DNA from: an uncultured Clostridium sp.
GTDB lineage: Bacteria; Bacillota; Clostridia; TANB77; CAG-508
Reading direction: 5' to 3'
NCBI GenBank assembly: GCA_946497905.1
Contig: CAMMMI010000105.1
Coordinates: 1 to 5,136 of the forward strand
Length of the DNA stretch: 5,136 nt
The first letter of the stretch is position 1, and every line of letters starts with the position of its first letter. Below, piece after piece: positions 1 to 5,136 of this stretch. The position numbers and the translations under genes are program-made. A model generated the notes under the pieces. That model was not told the DNA's origin. It did no database searches and saw only the letters and a program-made list of their open reading frames with translations.

Positions 1-44
1 GGGCTTTGAAATGTCATAAACAGAGAAAATGTTTAAAAAAGCCC
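1..44 (+). other. Possible nested RNA hairpin at the left edge (role unknown)
   Basis: An outer stem can form between GGGCTTT (1-7) and AAAGCCC (38-44). Inside it a second perfect stem forms between TAAACA (17-22) and TGTTTA (30-35) with a 7-nt loop. This GC-containing patch stands out in an otherwise AT-only leader. No T-tract follows on the + strand, so it is not a standard terminator of an upstream gene. The left arm starts at base 1, so the element may extend outside the window or be part of a different structure. It matches no riboswitch that I recognise. Confidence 0.3.
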
Positions 45-99
45 GCTATTGTTCTAATAATTACATTAAATATTTATTACTTTCAAATAGAAGAAAACA

Positions 100-158
100 T
101 TGTAAAAATCTTGTAAAAAAAGTAAGAATGTAGTAAAATATAATTGTTAATTTATAAT
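100..158 (+). promoter_or_regulatory. AT-rich leader with -10-like boxes upstream of the methionine gamma-lyase family gene
   Basis: TATAAT occurs at 139-144 and again at 153-158. The motif TTGTAAAAA occurs twice in tandem, at 100-108 and 111-119, with starts 11 bases apart (about one helical turn). The TTGTAA copies could act as -35 boxes, but TTGTAA at 111-116 is 22 bases from the first TATAAT, which is too far for a standard sigma-A promoter. The region is the likely promoter zone of the three-gene operon, but the exact elements are not resolved. The tandem repeat could equally be a binding site. Confidence 0.35.
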
Positions 159-171
159 TAAGAGGTATAAA

Positions 172-1425
172 ATGTATGAAGTTTTTGGAATAAGAAAAGA
201 AATAGAAGAATTATCAAATGAAGTAGAAAATGAGTTAAAAAAATATTATGAAGATGTAGATAAGATTTGTAAATTAAATAGCATAAAAGTATTAAATGCA
301 TTTCAAAAAAGTAACTTACAAGAATCACATTTAAGTTCATCAACAGGATATGGAATTGATGAACCAGGAAGAAATAAAATAGAAGAAATATATGCACATA
401 TATTTAAAGCAGAAGATAGTCTAGTAAGGACACAGTTAATATCAGGTACACATGCACTTACAGTTACACTATTTGCATTATTAAGACCAAATGATACACT
501 TCTTAGCATAACAGGAGAGCCATATGATACATTACAAACTGTTATAGGAATAGGGAAAGAAGAAAGTAAAAGTTCATTAAAAAGTTATGGAATTAAATAT
601 GAGCAAATAAATCTAGTTAATAGTGAATTTGATGTCCAAAAAATTACAGATAGATTATCTAAAAATGACGTAAGAGTAGTAGAAATACAAAGGTCTAGAG
701 GGTATTCAACCAGAAAGAGTTTGACAATAGAAAAGATAGAAAGAATTATAAGAGAAATTAGAAAAGTAAATAAAGAAGTAATAATAATGGTTGATAATTG
801 TTATGGAGAATTTGTTCAAGAAAAAGAGCCAATAGAGGTAGGAGCAGATATAGCAGTAGGTTCATTAATGAAAAATTTAGGAGCAGGGATTGCAACATCA
901 GGTGCATATATAGTAGGAAGAAAAGATTTAATAAAATTGTGTGCAGAAAGACTTACATCTCCAGGAATAGGGAAAGAAATAGGACCATCGCTAAATCAAA
1001 ATCCATTATTAATAAAAGGCTTGTTTTTTGCACCAACTGTAGTAGCAAGTAGTGTAAAAACAGCTATATTTGCAAGTAAAATGTTAGAAAAATTAGGATA
1101 TGATGTTGAACCTAAATTTGATGAAAAAAGAGCAGATATAGTACAAACTATAAAACTTGGAAATGAACATGATCTAGTTAAGTTTTGCCAAGGAATACAG
1201 ATGGGGTCTCCAATTGATTCAAGTGTAGTACCTTATCCAGGAGATATGGGTGGGTATGATGATAAAGTAATTATGGCAGCTGGAACATTTACACAAGGTT
1301 CAACTATAGAACTTAGTTGTGATGGCCCAATCCGTGAACCATATATTGCATATATGCAAGGAGGACTTACATATGATTATGGCAAAATAGGAATATTAAA
1401 AGCAATACAACATATGAAAAAATAA
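172..1425 (+). CDS. ynbB: Methionine gamma-lyase family PLP-dependent protein (YnbB / 'aluminium resistance' family)
   Basis: This 417-residue cytoplasmic protein has the normal length for its family, which is a fold-type I PLP group related to cystathionine/methionine lyases. Visible landmarks are a tyrosine-containing STGYGIDEPGR segment (residues 57-67), SGTHA (91-95) as the cofactor phosphate-binding turn, the cofactor-ring aspartate D208 in MVDNCYGEF, and K234 in GSLMKNLGAG as the expected Schiff-base lysine. The C-terminal part carries the conserved PYPGDMGGYDD and GTFTQGSTIELS segments. Family members are labelled aluminium resistance or methionine gamma-lyase-like, but the true substrate is generally unproven. 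AGAGG (161-165) lies 6 bases before the ATG. It is the first gene of a probable operon: its stop overlaps the ribosome binding site of the next gene. Family assignment is firm; enzyme activity is inference. Confidence 0.93.
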   Translation: MYEVFGIRKEIEELSNEVENELKKYYEDVDKICKLNSIKVLNAFQKSNLQESHLSSSTGYGIDEPGRNKIEEIYAHIFKAEDSLVRTQLISGTHALTVTLFALLRPNDTLLSITGEPYDTLQTVIGIGKEESKSSLKSYGIKYEQINLVNSEFDVQKITDRLSKNDVRVVEIQRSRGYSTRKSLTIEKIERIIREIRKVNKEVIIMVDNCYGEFVQEKEPIEVGADIAVGSLMKNLGAGIATSGAYIVGRKDLIKLCAERLTSPGIGKEIGPSLNQNPLLIKGLFFAPTVVASSVKTAIFASKMLEKLGYDVEPKFDEKRADIVQTIKLGNEHDLVKFCQGIQMGSPIDSSVVPYPGDMGGYDDKVIMAAGTFTQGSTIELSCDGPIREPYIAYMQGGLTYDYGKIGILKAIQHMKK

Positions 1426-1430
1426 GGAGG
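1424..1430 (+). promoter_or_regulatory. Ribosome binding site that decides the start of the Lys/Glu/Asn-rich protein
   Basis: AAGGAGG is a near-perfect Shine-Dalgarno sequence overlapping the stop codon of the preceding gene. It sits 7 bases before the ATG at 1438 but only 1 base before the in-frame GTG at 1432. The ATG is therefore the better start, and the overlap suggests translational coupling with the upstream gene. Confidence 0.8.
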
Positions 1431-1437
1431 AGTGAAA

Positions 1438-2232
1438 ATGTTATTTGTAGGAATAATAATAGTTCTTATCATTTTAATAATTTTAGTATTAATTTTTGGT
1501 GGTAGAATTAATAATACAGAGGAGTATAAGAATGAAAAAGAAGATAAGCAGAAAGAAAAAATAGCTAAAAAGGAGATTAAAGAAAAAGGAAAAAATATAA
1601 AAAGAGTAAAAAGTAATTATACAGATATTTTTAAAACAATAGATAATGAATCTAATAAAAACCTAATAAAAGAAGAATTATTAGAAAAAAATAATATACA
1701 ATTTAAAGAAGAAAAGCAAGCACAAAAAGAAGAACCAAAAGAAAATATTGTTAAAAACGAAGAAGAAAAAAATTTAAAAAATCGTAACATTAAACAAAGT
1801 AATGAAATAGAAGAAAGAATTAATAATAATGATAAAAAGATAAAAAATAACCAAAAAATAGAAGACAATGAAATAGAAAATGCAAATATTACAGAAGGGA
1901 TAGAACTAAAAGAAAAAAATAAGTCAAATCAAACTAAAAAAGAAAATGAAAATCTGAATAAAGAAAATAACCAAGATGAAGAAAAACAAGATAATGATAA
2001 TATTGAAGATAGAGAAGAACAAAATAAACACGAAGATTTAGGAATAGAATTCTTTTTTGAAGATTTAAAAGAAAAGGTGGAACATCCAGAAAGAACAGTT
2101 GAAAAAGTCAAAGAAACAAAAAATAAAAATGAAGATACAGAGAAAAAGGAAGACGAATTTTTTGATAAAGAACTTGAAAAAAATATTAAAAGAGCAGATG
2201 AAAATAAAAAAGTAGCAAATAAAAAAGAATAG
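1438..2232 (+). CDS. Unrecognised membrane-anchored protein with long Lys/Glu/Asn-rich low-complexity tail
   Basis: I do not recognise this 264-residue protein. Residues 2-20 are a single uninterrupted hydrophobic segment of Ile, Leu, Val and Phe, followed by GGR. This fits an uncleaved membrane anchor; I see no signal-peptidase or lipobox motif. The rest is extremely charged: well over half of it is Lys, Glu or Asn. It has no Cys or Trp and is probably disordered or partly coiled coil. Short Phe-containing islands interrupt the tail: TDIFKT (62-67), EFFFEDLKEK (from 204) and EFFDKELEK (from 240). The last two resemble each other and start 36 residues apart. The start is the ATG at 1438, chosen from ribosome binding site spacing; a GTG at 1432 would add two residues. 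It lies 12 bases after the PLP enzyme gene and 10 before the flavoprotein gene, so it is probably co-transcribed with both. Which side of the membrane the tail faces cannot be decided from sequence alone. Confidence 0.8.
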   Translation: MLFVGIIIVLIILIILVLIFGGRINNTEEYKNEKEDKQKEKIAKKEIKEKGKNIKRVKSNYTDIFKTIDNESNKNLIKEELLEKNNIQFKEEKQAQKEEPKENIVKNEEEKNLKNRNIKQSNEIEERINNNDKKIKNNQKIEDNEIENANITEGIELKEKNKSNQTKKENENLNKENNQDEEKQDNDNIEDREEQNKHEDLGIEFFFEDLKEKVEHPERTVEKVKETKNKNEDTEKKEDEFFDKELEKNIKRADENKKVANKKE

Positions 2233-2242
2233 GATGGATTAA

Positions 2243-3502
2243 ATGCGAGTAATAGTAGTAGGTGGAGGACCAGCAGGCATGATGTCTGCGATAACTTCAG
2301 CAGAAAACAATAATGAAGTTATTATAATTGAAAAAAATAATTTGTTAGGAAAAAAATTATTAATAACAGGAAAAGGAAGATGTAATATTACATCTTCTTT
2401 AGGTATGAATGAATTCATAAAAAATATACCAGGTAATGGTAAATTTTTATATAGTGCATTTCAGAATTATACAAATTTAGATATAATAAACTTTTTGAAA
2501 AATCAAGGACTACAAGTAAAGGAAGAAAGAGGAAATAGAATATTTCCTGTAACAGATAAATCAAAAGATGTATTAGATTGTTTTATAAATAGATTAAAAG
2601 AATTAAATGTAAAAATTATATATAATACTAAAATAAAAGAAATAATAGTAGAAAAAAATAATGCTTTGGAAACAGTAACAGGAGTGAGAACAGATAAGAA
2701 TGTCATATATAATGCTGAAAAAGTAATAATAGCAACAGGAGGAAAAAGCTATCCTTTAACAGGTTCAGCAGGTGATGGATATAAAATGGTAGAAGATCTA
2801 GGACATCATATAACAAAAATACAACCTTCACTTGTTCCATTAAATATATTAGAACTAAGTACATGTAAAAATTTACAAGGACTAAATTTAAAAAATATAG
2901 AAATAAAAATTTTAGATGAAGAAAATCAAAAAATTATATATAAAGATTTTGGAGAAATGATTTTTACTCATTTTGGAATATCAGGTCCTATAATACTTAG
3001 TTCATCAGCACATTTAGTAAGATATAAAAATATAAAAGAAAAATTTCAGAATAATAAAATAAAAATCATAATTGATTTAAAGCCTGCTTTATCAGAAGAA
3101 AAACTAGATAATAGAATTTTGAGAGATTTTGAAAGTTTAAAAAATAAGCAATTTAAAAATAGCTTGAATGACTTATTACCACATAAATTGATAGATATAG
3201 TAATAGATAGAAGCGGAATTAATCCGGATAAAAGAGTTAATGAAATTAATAAAAATGAAAGAAAAAATTTAGTTAAGTTATTAAAAGGTTTTACTTTGAC
3301 TATAAAAGGATTTAGGCCAATTGAAGATGCAATAATTACAAGTGGAGGTATTGATATAAAAGAAATAAATCCAAAGACTATGGAGTCAAAATTAATAAAA
3401 AATTTATATTTTGCAGGTGAAATTATAGATGTGGATGGCTATACAGGAGGATTTAACTTGCAAATAGCATATTCTACAGGTTATACAGCAGGAAATAACT
3501 AA
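2243..3502 (+). CDS. HI0933/YhiN/BaiN-family NAD(P)/FAD-dependent oxidoreductase
   Basis: This is a 419-residue flavoprotein of normal family length. The N-terminus is a Rossmann beta-alpha-beta unit with GGGPAG (residues 7-12) and E30, which should bind the FAD ribose. The family hallmark follows at once: GKKLLITGKGRCNIT (36-50). Further hallmarks are IATGGKSYP (163-171), FTHFGISGP (241-249), and a C-terminal second FAD contact running from NLYFAGEIIDVDGYTGG (387-403) into FNLQIAYSTG (404-413). The family includes BaiN, reported to act on bile-acid intermediates in Clostridium scindens. Most members have no established substrate, and nothing here points to bile acids. AGGA (2231-2234), overlapping the previous stop, sits 8 bases before the ATG. 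It is the last gene of the probable three-gene operon; an AT-only gap follows. The family call is firm, the reaction unknown. Confidence 0.93.
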   Translation: MRVIVVGGGPAGMMSAITSAENNNEVIIIEKNNLLGKKLLITGKGRCNITSSLGMNEFIKNIPGNGKFLYSAFQNYTNLDIINFLKNQGLQVKEERGNRIFPVTDKSKDVLDCFINRLKELNVKIIYNTKIKEIIVEKNNALETVTGVRTDKNVIYNAEKVIIATGGKSYPLTGSAGDGYKMVEDLGHHITKIQPSLVPLNILELSTCKNLQGLNLKNIEIKILDEENQKIIYKDFGEMIFTHFGISGPIILSSSAHLVRYKNIKEKFQNNKIKIIIDLKPALSEEKLDNRILRDFESLKNKQFKNSLNDLLPHKLIDIVIDRSGINPDKRVNEINKNERKNLVKLLKGFTLTIKGFRPIEDAIITSGGIDIKEINPKTMESKLIKNLYFAGEIIDVDGYTGGFNLQIAYSTGYTAGNN

Positions 3503-3570
3503 AATTAAATATTTATATTATTTTATTTTTAATCTAATAAGTAATATATGTTGCTAATAAATATTTAATT
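3503..3570. repeat. 14-bp perfect AT-only inverted repeat in the gap before yigZ
   Basis: AATTAAATATTTAT (3503-3516) is the exact reverse complement of ATAAATATTTAATT (3557-3570), with 40 bases between the arms. Each arm also contains the self-palindrome TAAATATTTA (3506-3515 and 3558-3567). The left arm begins directly after the flavoprotein stop codon. A T-rich run (about 3518-3530) lies between the arms. It has no GC pairs, so it would be a poor intrinsic terminator; a paired protein-binding site or chance in AT-rich DNA are alternatives. The remainder of the gap, to 3615, must hold any yigZ promoter. TTGCTA (3551-3556) is a weak -35 candidate without a convincing -10. Confidence 0.5.
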
Positions 3571-3615
3571 AATTCCTAAATAAATTTATTTTTAGAAAAG
3601 AATGAGAGAGAAAAA

Positions 3616-4245
3616 ATGAATGAGTTTACTACCATAAAAAATAATGTACAAACAGAAATAGTTGAAAAAAAGTCTAAATTTATAGCTGATTTACTTTATG
3701 TAGAGAGCGTAGAACAGGCAGAGGAATTTATAAAAAAAGCAAAAAAGAAGTACCATGGAGCAAGACATAATTGTATAGCTTATAGAATAATACAAGATGG
3801 GAGTATTATAGAAAAAGCTAGTGATGACGGAGAACCATCTGGAACAGCTGGATTGCCCATGTTACATATTTTGCAAACAAATAATTTGGCAAATGTTTTA
3901 ATAATAGTAACAAGATATTTTGGTGGAATATTGCTAGGAACTGGTGGTTTAGTTAGGGCATATTCAAATAGTTTGATTGAAGCAATAGGAAAAAGTGAAA
4001 AACAAGAAAAATGTTTAGGGAATGAAATAGAATTAAAAATAGAATATTCAGAATTTGATAATTTTAAATATTATTGTAAGAAAAATAAAATAAATATAAC
4101 AAATATTGAATATAGTGAAAAAATTGTTTGTAATATTGAATTAGATGCAAGTAAAAAAGAGAAATTATTAGAAGATTATAGAGAAAAGAAAATAAATATA
4201 TCAAAAATTAATAGTTTATCTATAAAATATATAAATAAAGTGTAA
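3616..4245 (+). CDS. yigZ: YigZ / IMPACT family protein (UPF0029 plus DUF1949 domains)
   Basis: This 209-residue soluble protein has the usual length of bacterial YigZ. The N-terminal UPF0029/IMPACT domain covers roughly residues 1-125 and shows KKKYHGARHNCIAY (43-56), ASDDGEPSGTAGLP (68-81), and the signature RYFGG (100-104) followed by LGTGGLVRAY (107-116). The C-terminal part, about 135-200, fits the ferredoxin-like DUF1949 domain. Eukaryotic IMPACT proteins regulate the kinase GCN2; the bacterial role is not settled, and a link to ribosomes or nucleic acid is only suggested by the fold. The gene lies 113 bases after the flavoprotein gene, so it is probably its own transcription unit. The site before the ATG is weak, GAGAGAG (3604-3610), unlike its neighbours. 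The domain call is firm and the function is not. Confidence 0.93.
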   Translation: MNEFTTIKNNVQTEIVEKKSKFIADLLYVESVEQAEEFIKKAKKKYHGARHNCIAYRIIQDGSIIEKASDDGEPSGTAGLPMLHILQTNNLANVLIIVTRYFGGILLGTGGLVRAYSNSLIEAIGKSEKQEKCLGNEIELKIEYSEFDNFKYYCKKNKINITNIEYSEKIVCNIELDASKKEKLLEDYREKKINISKINSLSIKYINKV

Positions 4246-4252
4246 TAAAATA

Positions 4253-4269
4253 ATACTTTCATAAAGTAT
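4253..4269. repeat. Inverted repeat 1 of the spo0A control region
   Basis: ATACTTT (4253-4259) and AAAGTAT (4263-4269) are perfect reverse complements around the 3-nt spacer CAT. It begins 7 bases after the yigZ stop codon. No T-tract follows, so it is not a canonical terminator. It may be a protein-binding site or a weak 3' hairpin of the yigZ transcript. Confidence 0.5.
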
Positions 4270-4270
4270 C

Positions 4271-4285
4271 TGGAAAATATTTCCA
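4271..4285. repeat. Inverted repeat 2 of the spo0A control region
   Basis: TGGAAA (4271-4276) and TTTCCA (4280-4285) are perfect reverse complements around the 3-nt spacer ATA. It lies 7 bases upstream of the predicted -35 box of spo0A, a position suited to an activator or operator site. No known regulator can be assigned from the sequence. Confidence 0.5.
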
Positions 4286-4292
4286 AATATTA

Positions 4293-4321
4293 TTGCAATT
4301 GCTCGAATAAAATATTATAAT
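4293..4321 (+). promoter_or_regulatory. Predicted sigma-A-type promoter of spo0A
   Basis: The -35 box TTGCAA (4293-4298) matches the consensus at 4 of 6 bases. It is separated by exactly 17 bases from a perfect TATAAT -10 box (4316-4321). Transcription would start near 4328, giving a leader of about 36 bases. GCTCGAA (4301-4307), inside the spacer, matches the Spo0A box TGTCGAA at 5 of 7 positions and ends in the strongly conserved CGAA. It could be a weak autoregulatory site, but that is speculative. No well-spaced sigma-H promoter is visible in this gap. Confidence 0.65.
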
Positions 4322-4326
4322 CAGAT

Positions 4327-4341
4327 TGTAAAAAATTTACA
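4327..4341. repeat. Inverted repeat 3 of the spo0A control region, at the predicted transcription start
   Basis: TGTAAA (4327-4332) and TTTACA (4336-4341) are perfect reverse complements around the 3-nt spacer AAA. The site covers about the first 14 transcribed bases of the predicted spo0A transcript, a classic position for a repressor operator. The left side also contains TTGTAAAAA (4326-4334), the motif found twice in tandem upstream of the first gene of the window. Confidence 0.5.
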
Positions 4342-4363
4342 GTAATATTTTAGGAGGAGTTTT

Positions 4364-5136
4364 ATGAAAGAAAAAATAAGTATATTAATAGCTGATGACA
4401 ATCAGGAATTTAGTAAAACATTGTCATCATATATTAATAGTCAAGATGATATGGAAGTAATCGCCATAGCTAAAGATGGAAACGAAGCAGTTGATATGAT
4501 TGCAAATACTAGGCCAGATGTTGCATTACTAGATGTAATAATGCCACATTTAGATGGATTAGGAGTATTAGAAAAAATCAATATAATAAAAATGGATAAA
4601 AAACCAATTTGTATTATGTTATCAGCAGTAGGACAGGACAAGATAACTCAAAAAGCCGTTAATTTAGGTGCAGAATATTATGTCGTAAAACCTTTTGATA
4701 TAGAATTATTAATAAAAAGAATTAGAGAAATCAAATTTTTTAAACCAAATCAAGAATCACAAAATTTTTTGTCAAAAGATTTAAAATCTAAATATATCGA
4801 ATTACCAAATGATGGAGTAAAAAAAGAAGAAAATTTAGAAGCATTAGTAACAAATATTATTCATGAAGTTGGAGTACCAGCTCATATTAAAGGATATCAA
4901 TATTTGAGAGAAGCAATTATGATGGTTGTAAATGATATTGAAGTAATAAATCAGATTACTAAAAGTCTATATCCTCAAATTGCACGTAAATTTAATACAA
5001 CACCATCAAGAGTAGAAAGAGCAATACGTCATGCAATCGAAGTAGCATGGGGAAGAGGGCAACAAGAAGCGGTAGAAAGTATTTTTGGATATACTATTTC
5101 AGCGGCTAAAGGTAAGCCTACAAATTCAGAATTTAT
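4364..5136 (+). CDS. spo0A: Spo0A, master response regulator of sporulation (3' end cut by window edge)
   Basis: Spo0A receives phosphate from the sporulation phosphorelay or directly from orphan histidine kinases, then binds 0A boxes to switch on early sporulation genes. The visible part has 257 residues, against 267 in Bacillus subtilis. The receiver domain (about 1-125) has all key residues: the acidic pair D11/D12, phosphoacceptor D57 in LLDVIMP, S87 as the switch Ser/Thr, and K109 in the KPF motif. A charged linker follows (about 127-155). The C-terminal Spo0A-specific DNA-binding domain starts near LEALVTNIIHEVGVPAHIKG (158-177). It includes the recognition helix region SRVERAIRHAIEVAW (215-229) and the near-terminal KGKPTNSEF (249-257). 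The last two bases (5135-5136) start the next codon, so about 10-15 residues are missing. A strong AGGAGG (4352-4357) lies 6 bases before the ATG. It is likely transcribed from the promoter at 4293-4321. Confidence 0.97.
   Translation, partial: MKEKISILIADDNQEFSKTLSSYINSQDDMEVIAIAKDGNEAVDMIANTRPDVALLDVIMPHLDGLGVLEKINIIKMDKKPICIMLSAVGQDKITQKAVNLGAEYYVVKPFDIELLIKRIREIKFFKPNQESQNFLSKDLKSKYIELPNDGVKKEENLEALVTNIIHEVGVPAHIKGYQYLREAIMMVVNDIEVINQITKSLYPQIARKFNTTPSRVERAIRHAIEVAWGRGQQEAVESIFGYTISAAKGKPTNSEF

Noticed and set aside
3..116. Open + strand frame from the left edge to a TAA at 114-116, about 37 codons, that could be the tail of an upstream gene
   Set aside because: The peptide (ALKCHKQRKCLKKPAIVL and onward) resembles nothing I recognise, and it runs through AT-rich leader-like DNA with a possible hairpin. 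Other frames close within the first 20 bases, so the upstream gene could end earlier or outside the window.
798..1052. 84-codon + strand open frame inside the PLP enzyme gene
   Set aside because: It overlaps a well-supported gene covering the catalytic lysine region, has Arg/Lys/Ser-rich low-complexity sequence and no ribosome binding site. It is an out-of-frame shadow.
1432..1440. GTG at 1432 as start of the Lys/Glu/Asn-rich protein
   Set aside because: It would lie one base from the AAGGAGG site, too close for initiation. The ATG at 1438 has a normal 7-base spacing.
1617..2111. Minus-strand open frames opposite the Lys/Glu/Asn-rich gene
   Set aside because: Their Phe/Ser/Leu-rich translations are what the complement of Lys/Glu/Asn codons gives. 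The A/G-loaded strand simply lacks reverse stop codons.
4253..4290. Intrinsic terminator of yigZ at inverted repeats 1 and 2
   Set aside because: The stems are short and AT-rich, and neither is followed by a run of T on the + strand.
4272..4308. Sigma-H promoter for spo0A made of GGAAAAT and CGAAT
   Set aside because: The two elements are about 33 bases apart from GGA to GAA, whereas sigma-H promoters need about 20. The -10-like element also lacks the expected upstream purine.
4441..4641. Minus-strand open frame of 66 codons opposite spo0A
   Set aside because: It lies entirely within the conserved receiver domain of Spo0A and has no family resemblance of its own.

Overview
The window is very AT-rich, and all its genes lie on the + strand. 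The coding strand is loaded with A and G, the ribosome binding sites are of the AGGAGG type, and the last gene is Spo0A, the master regulator of endospore formation. Together these point to a low-GC, spore-forming (or spore-descended) Firmicute, most likely in the Clostridia. No phage, insertion sequence, CRISPR or RNA gene can be supported.

Layout. Positions 1-171 hold no supportable gene. There is a possible nested hairpin at the very left edge and an AT-rich stretch with -10-like boxes ahead of the first gene. Positions 172-3502 look like one three-gene operon with gaps of only 12 and 10 bases. Its genes are a PLP-dependent methionine gamma-lyase family protein (YnbB / 'aluminium resistance' family), an unrecognised membrane-anchored protein with a long Lys/Glu/Asn-rich tail, and an HI0933/YhiN/BaiN-family flavoprotein. 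An AT-only gap of 113 bases with a 14-bp inverted repeat separates this from a YigZ/IMPACT-family gene (3616-4245). A 118-base control region follows, with a good sigma-A-type promoter and three short inverted repeats of the same design. It leads into spo0A (4364 to the right edge), which is cut off roughly ten to fifteen residues before its expected end.

How the genes fit together. The tight spacing says the first three are co-transcribed, but no shared pathway is evident. The two enzymes belong to widespread families whose cellular roles are poorly defined, and the middle protein is of unknown function. yigZ and spo0A are probably separate transcription units. The usual upstream neighbour of spo0A in many spore formers, spoIVB, is absent from this window. 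I see no convincing new multi-gene system. The most interesting items are the unrecognised Lys/Glu/Asn-rich protein and the repeat-studded spo0A control region.
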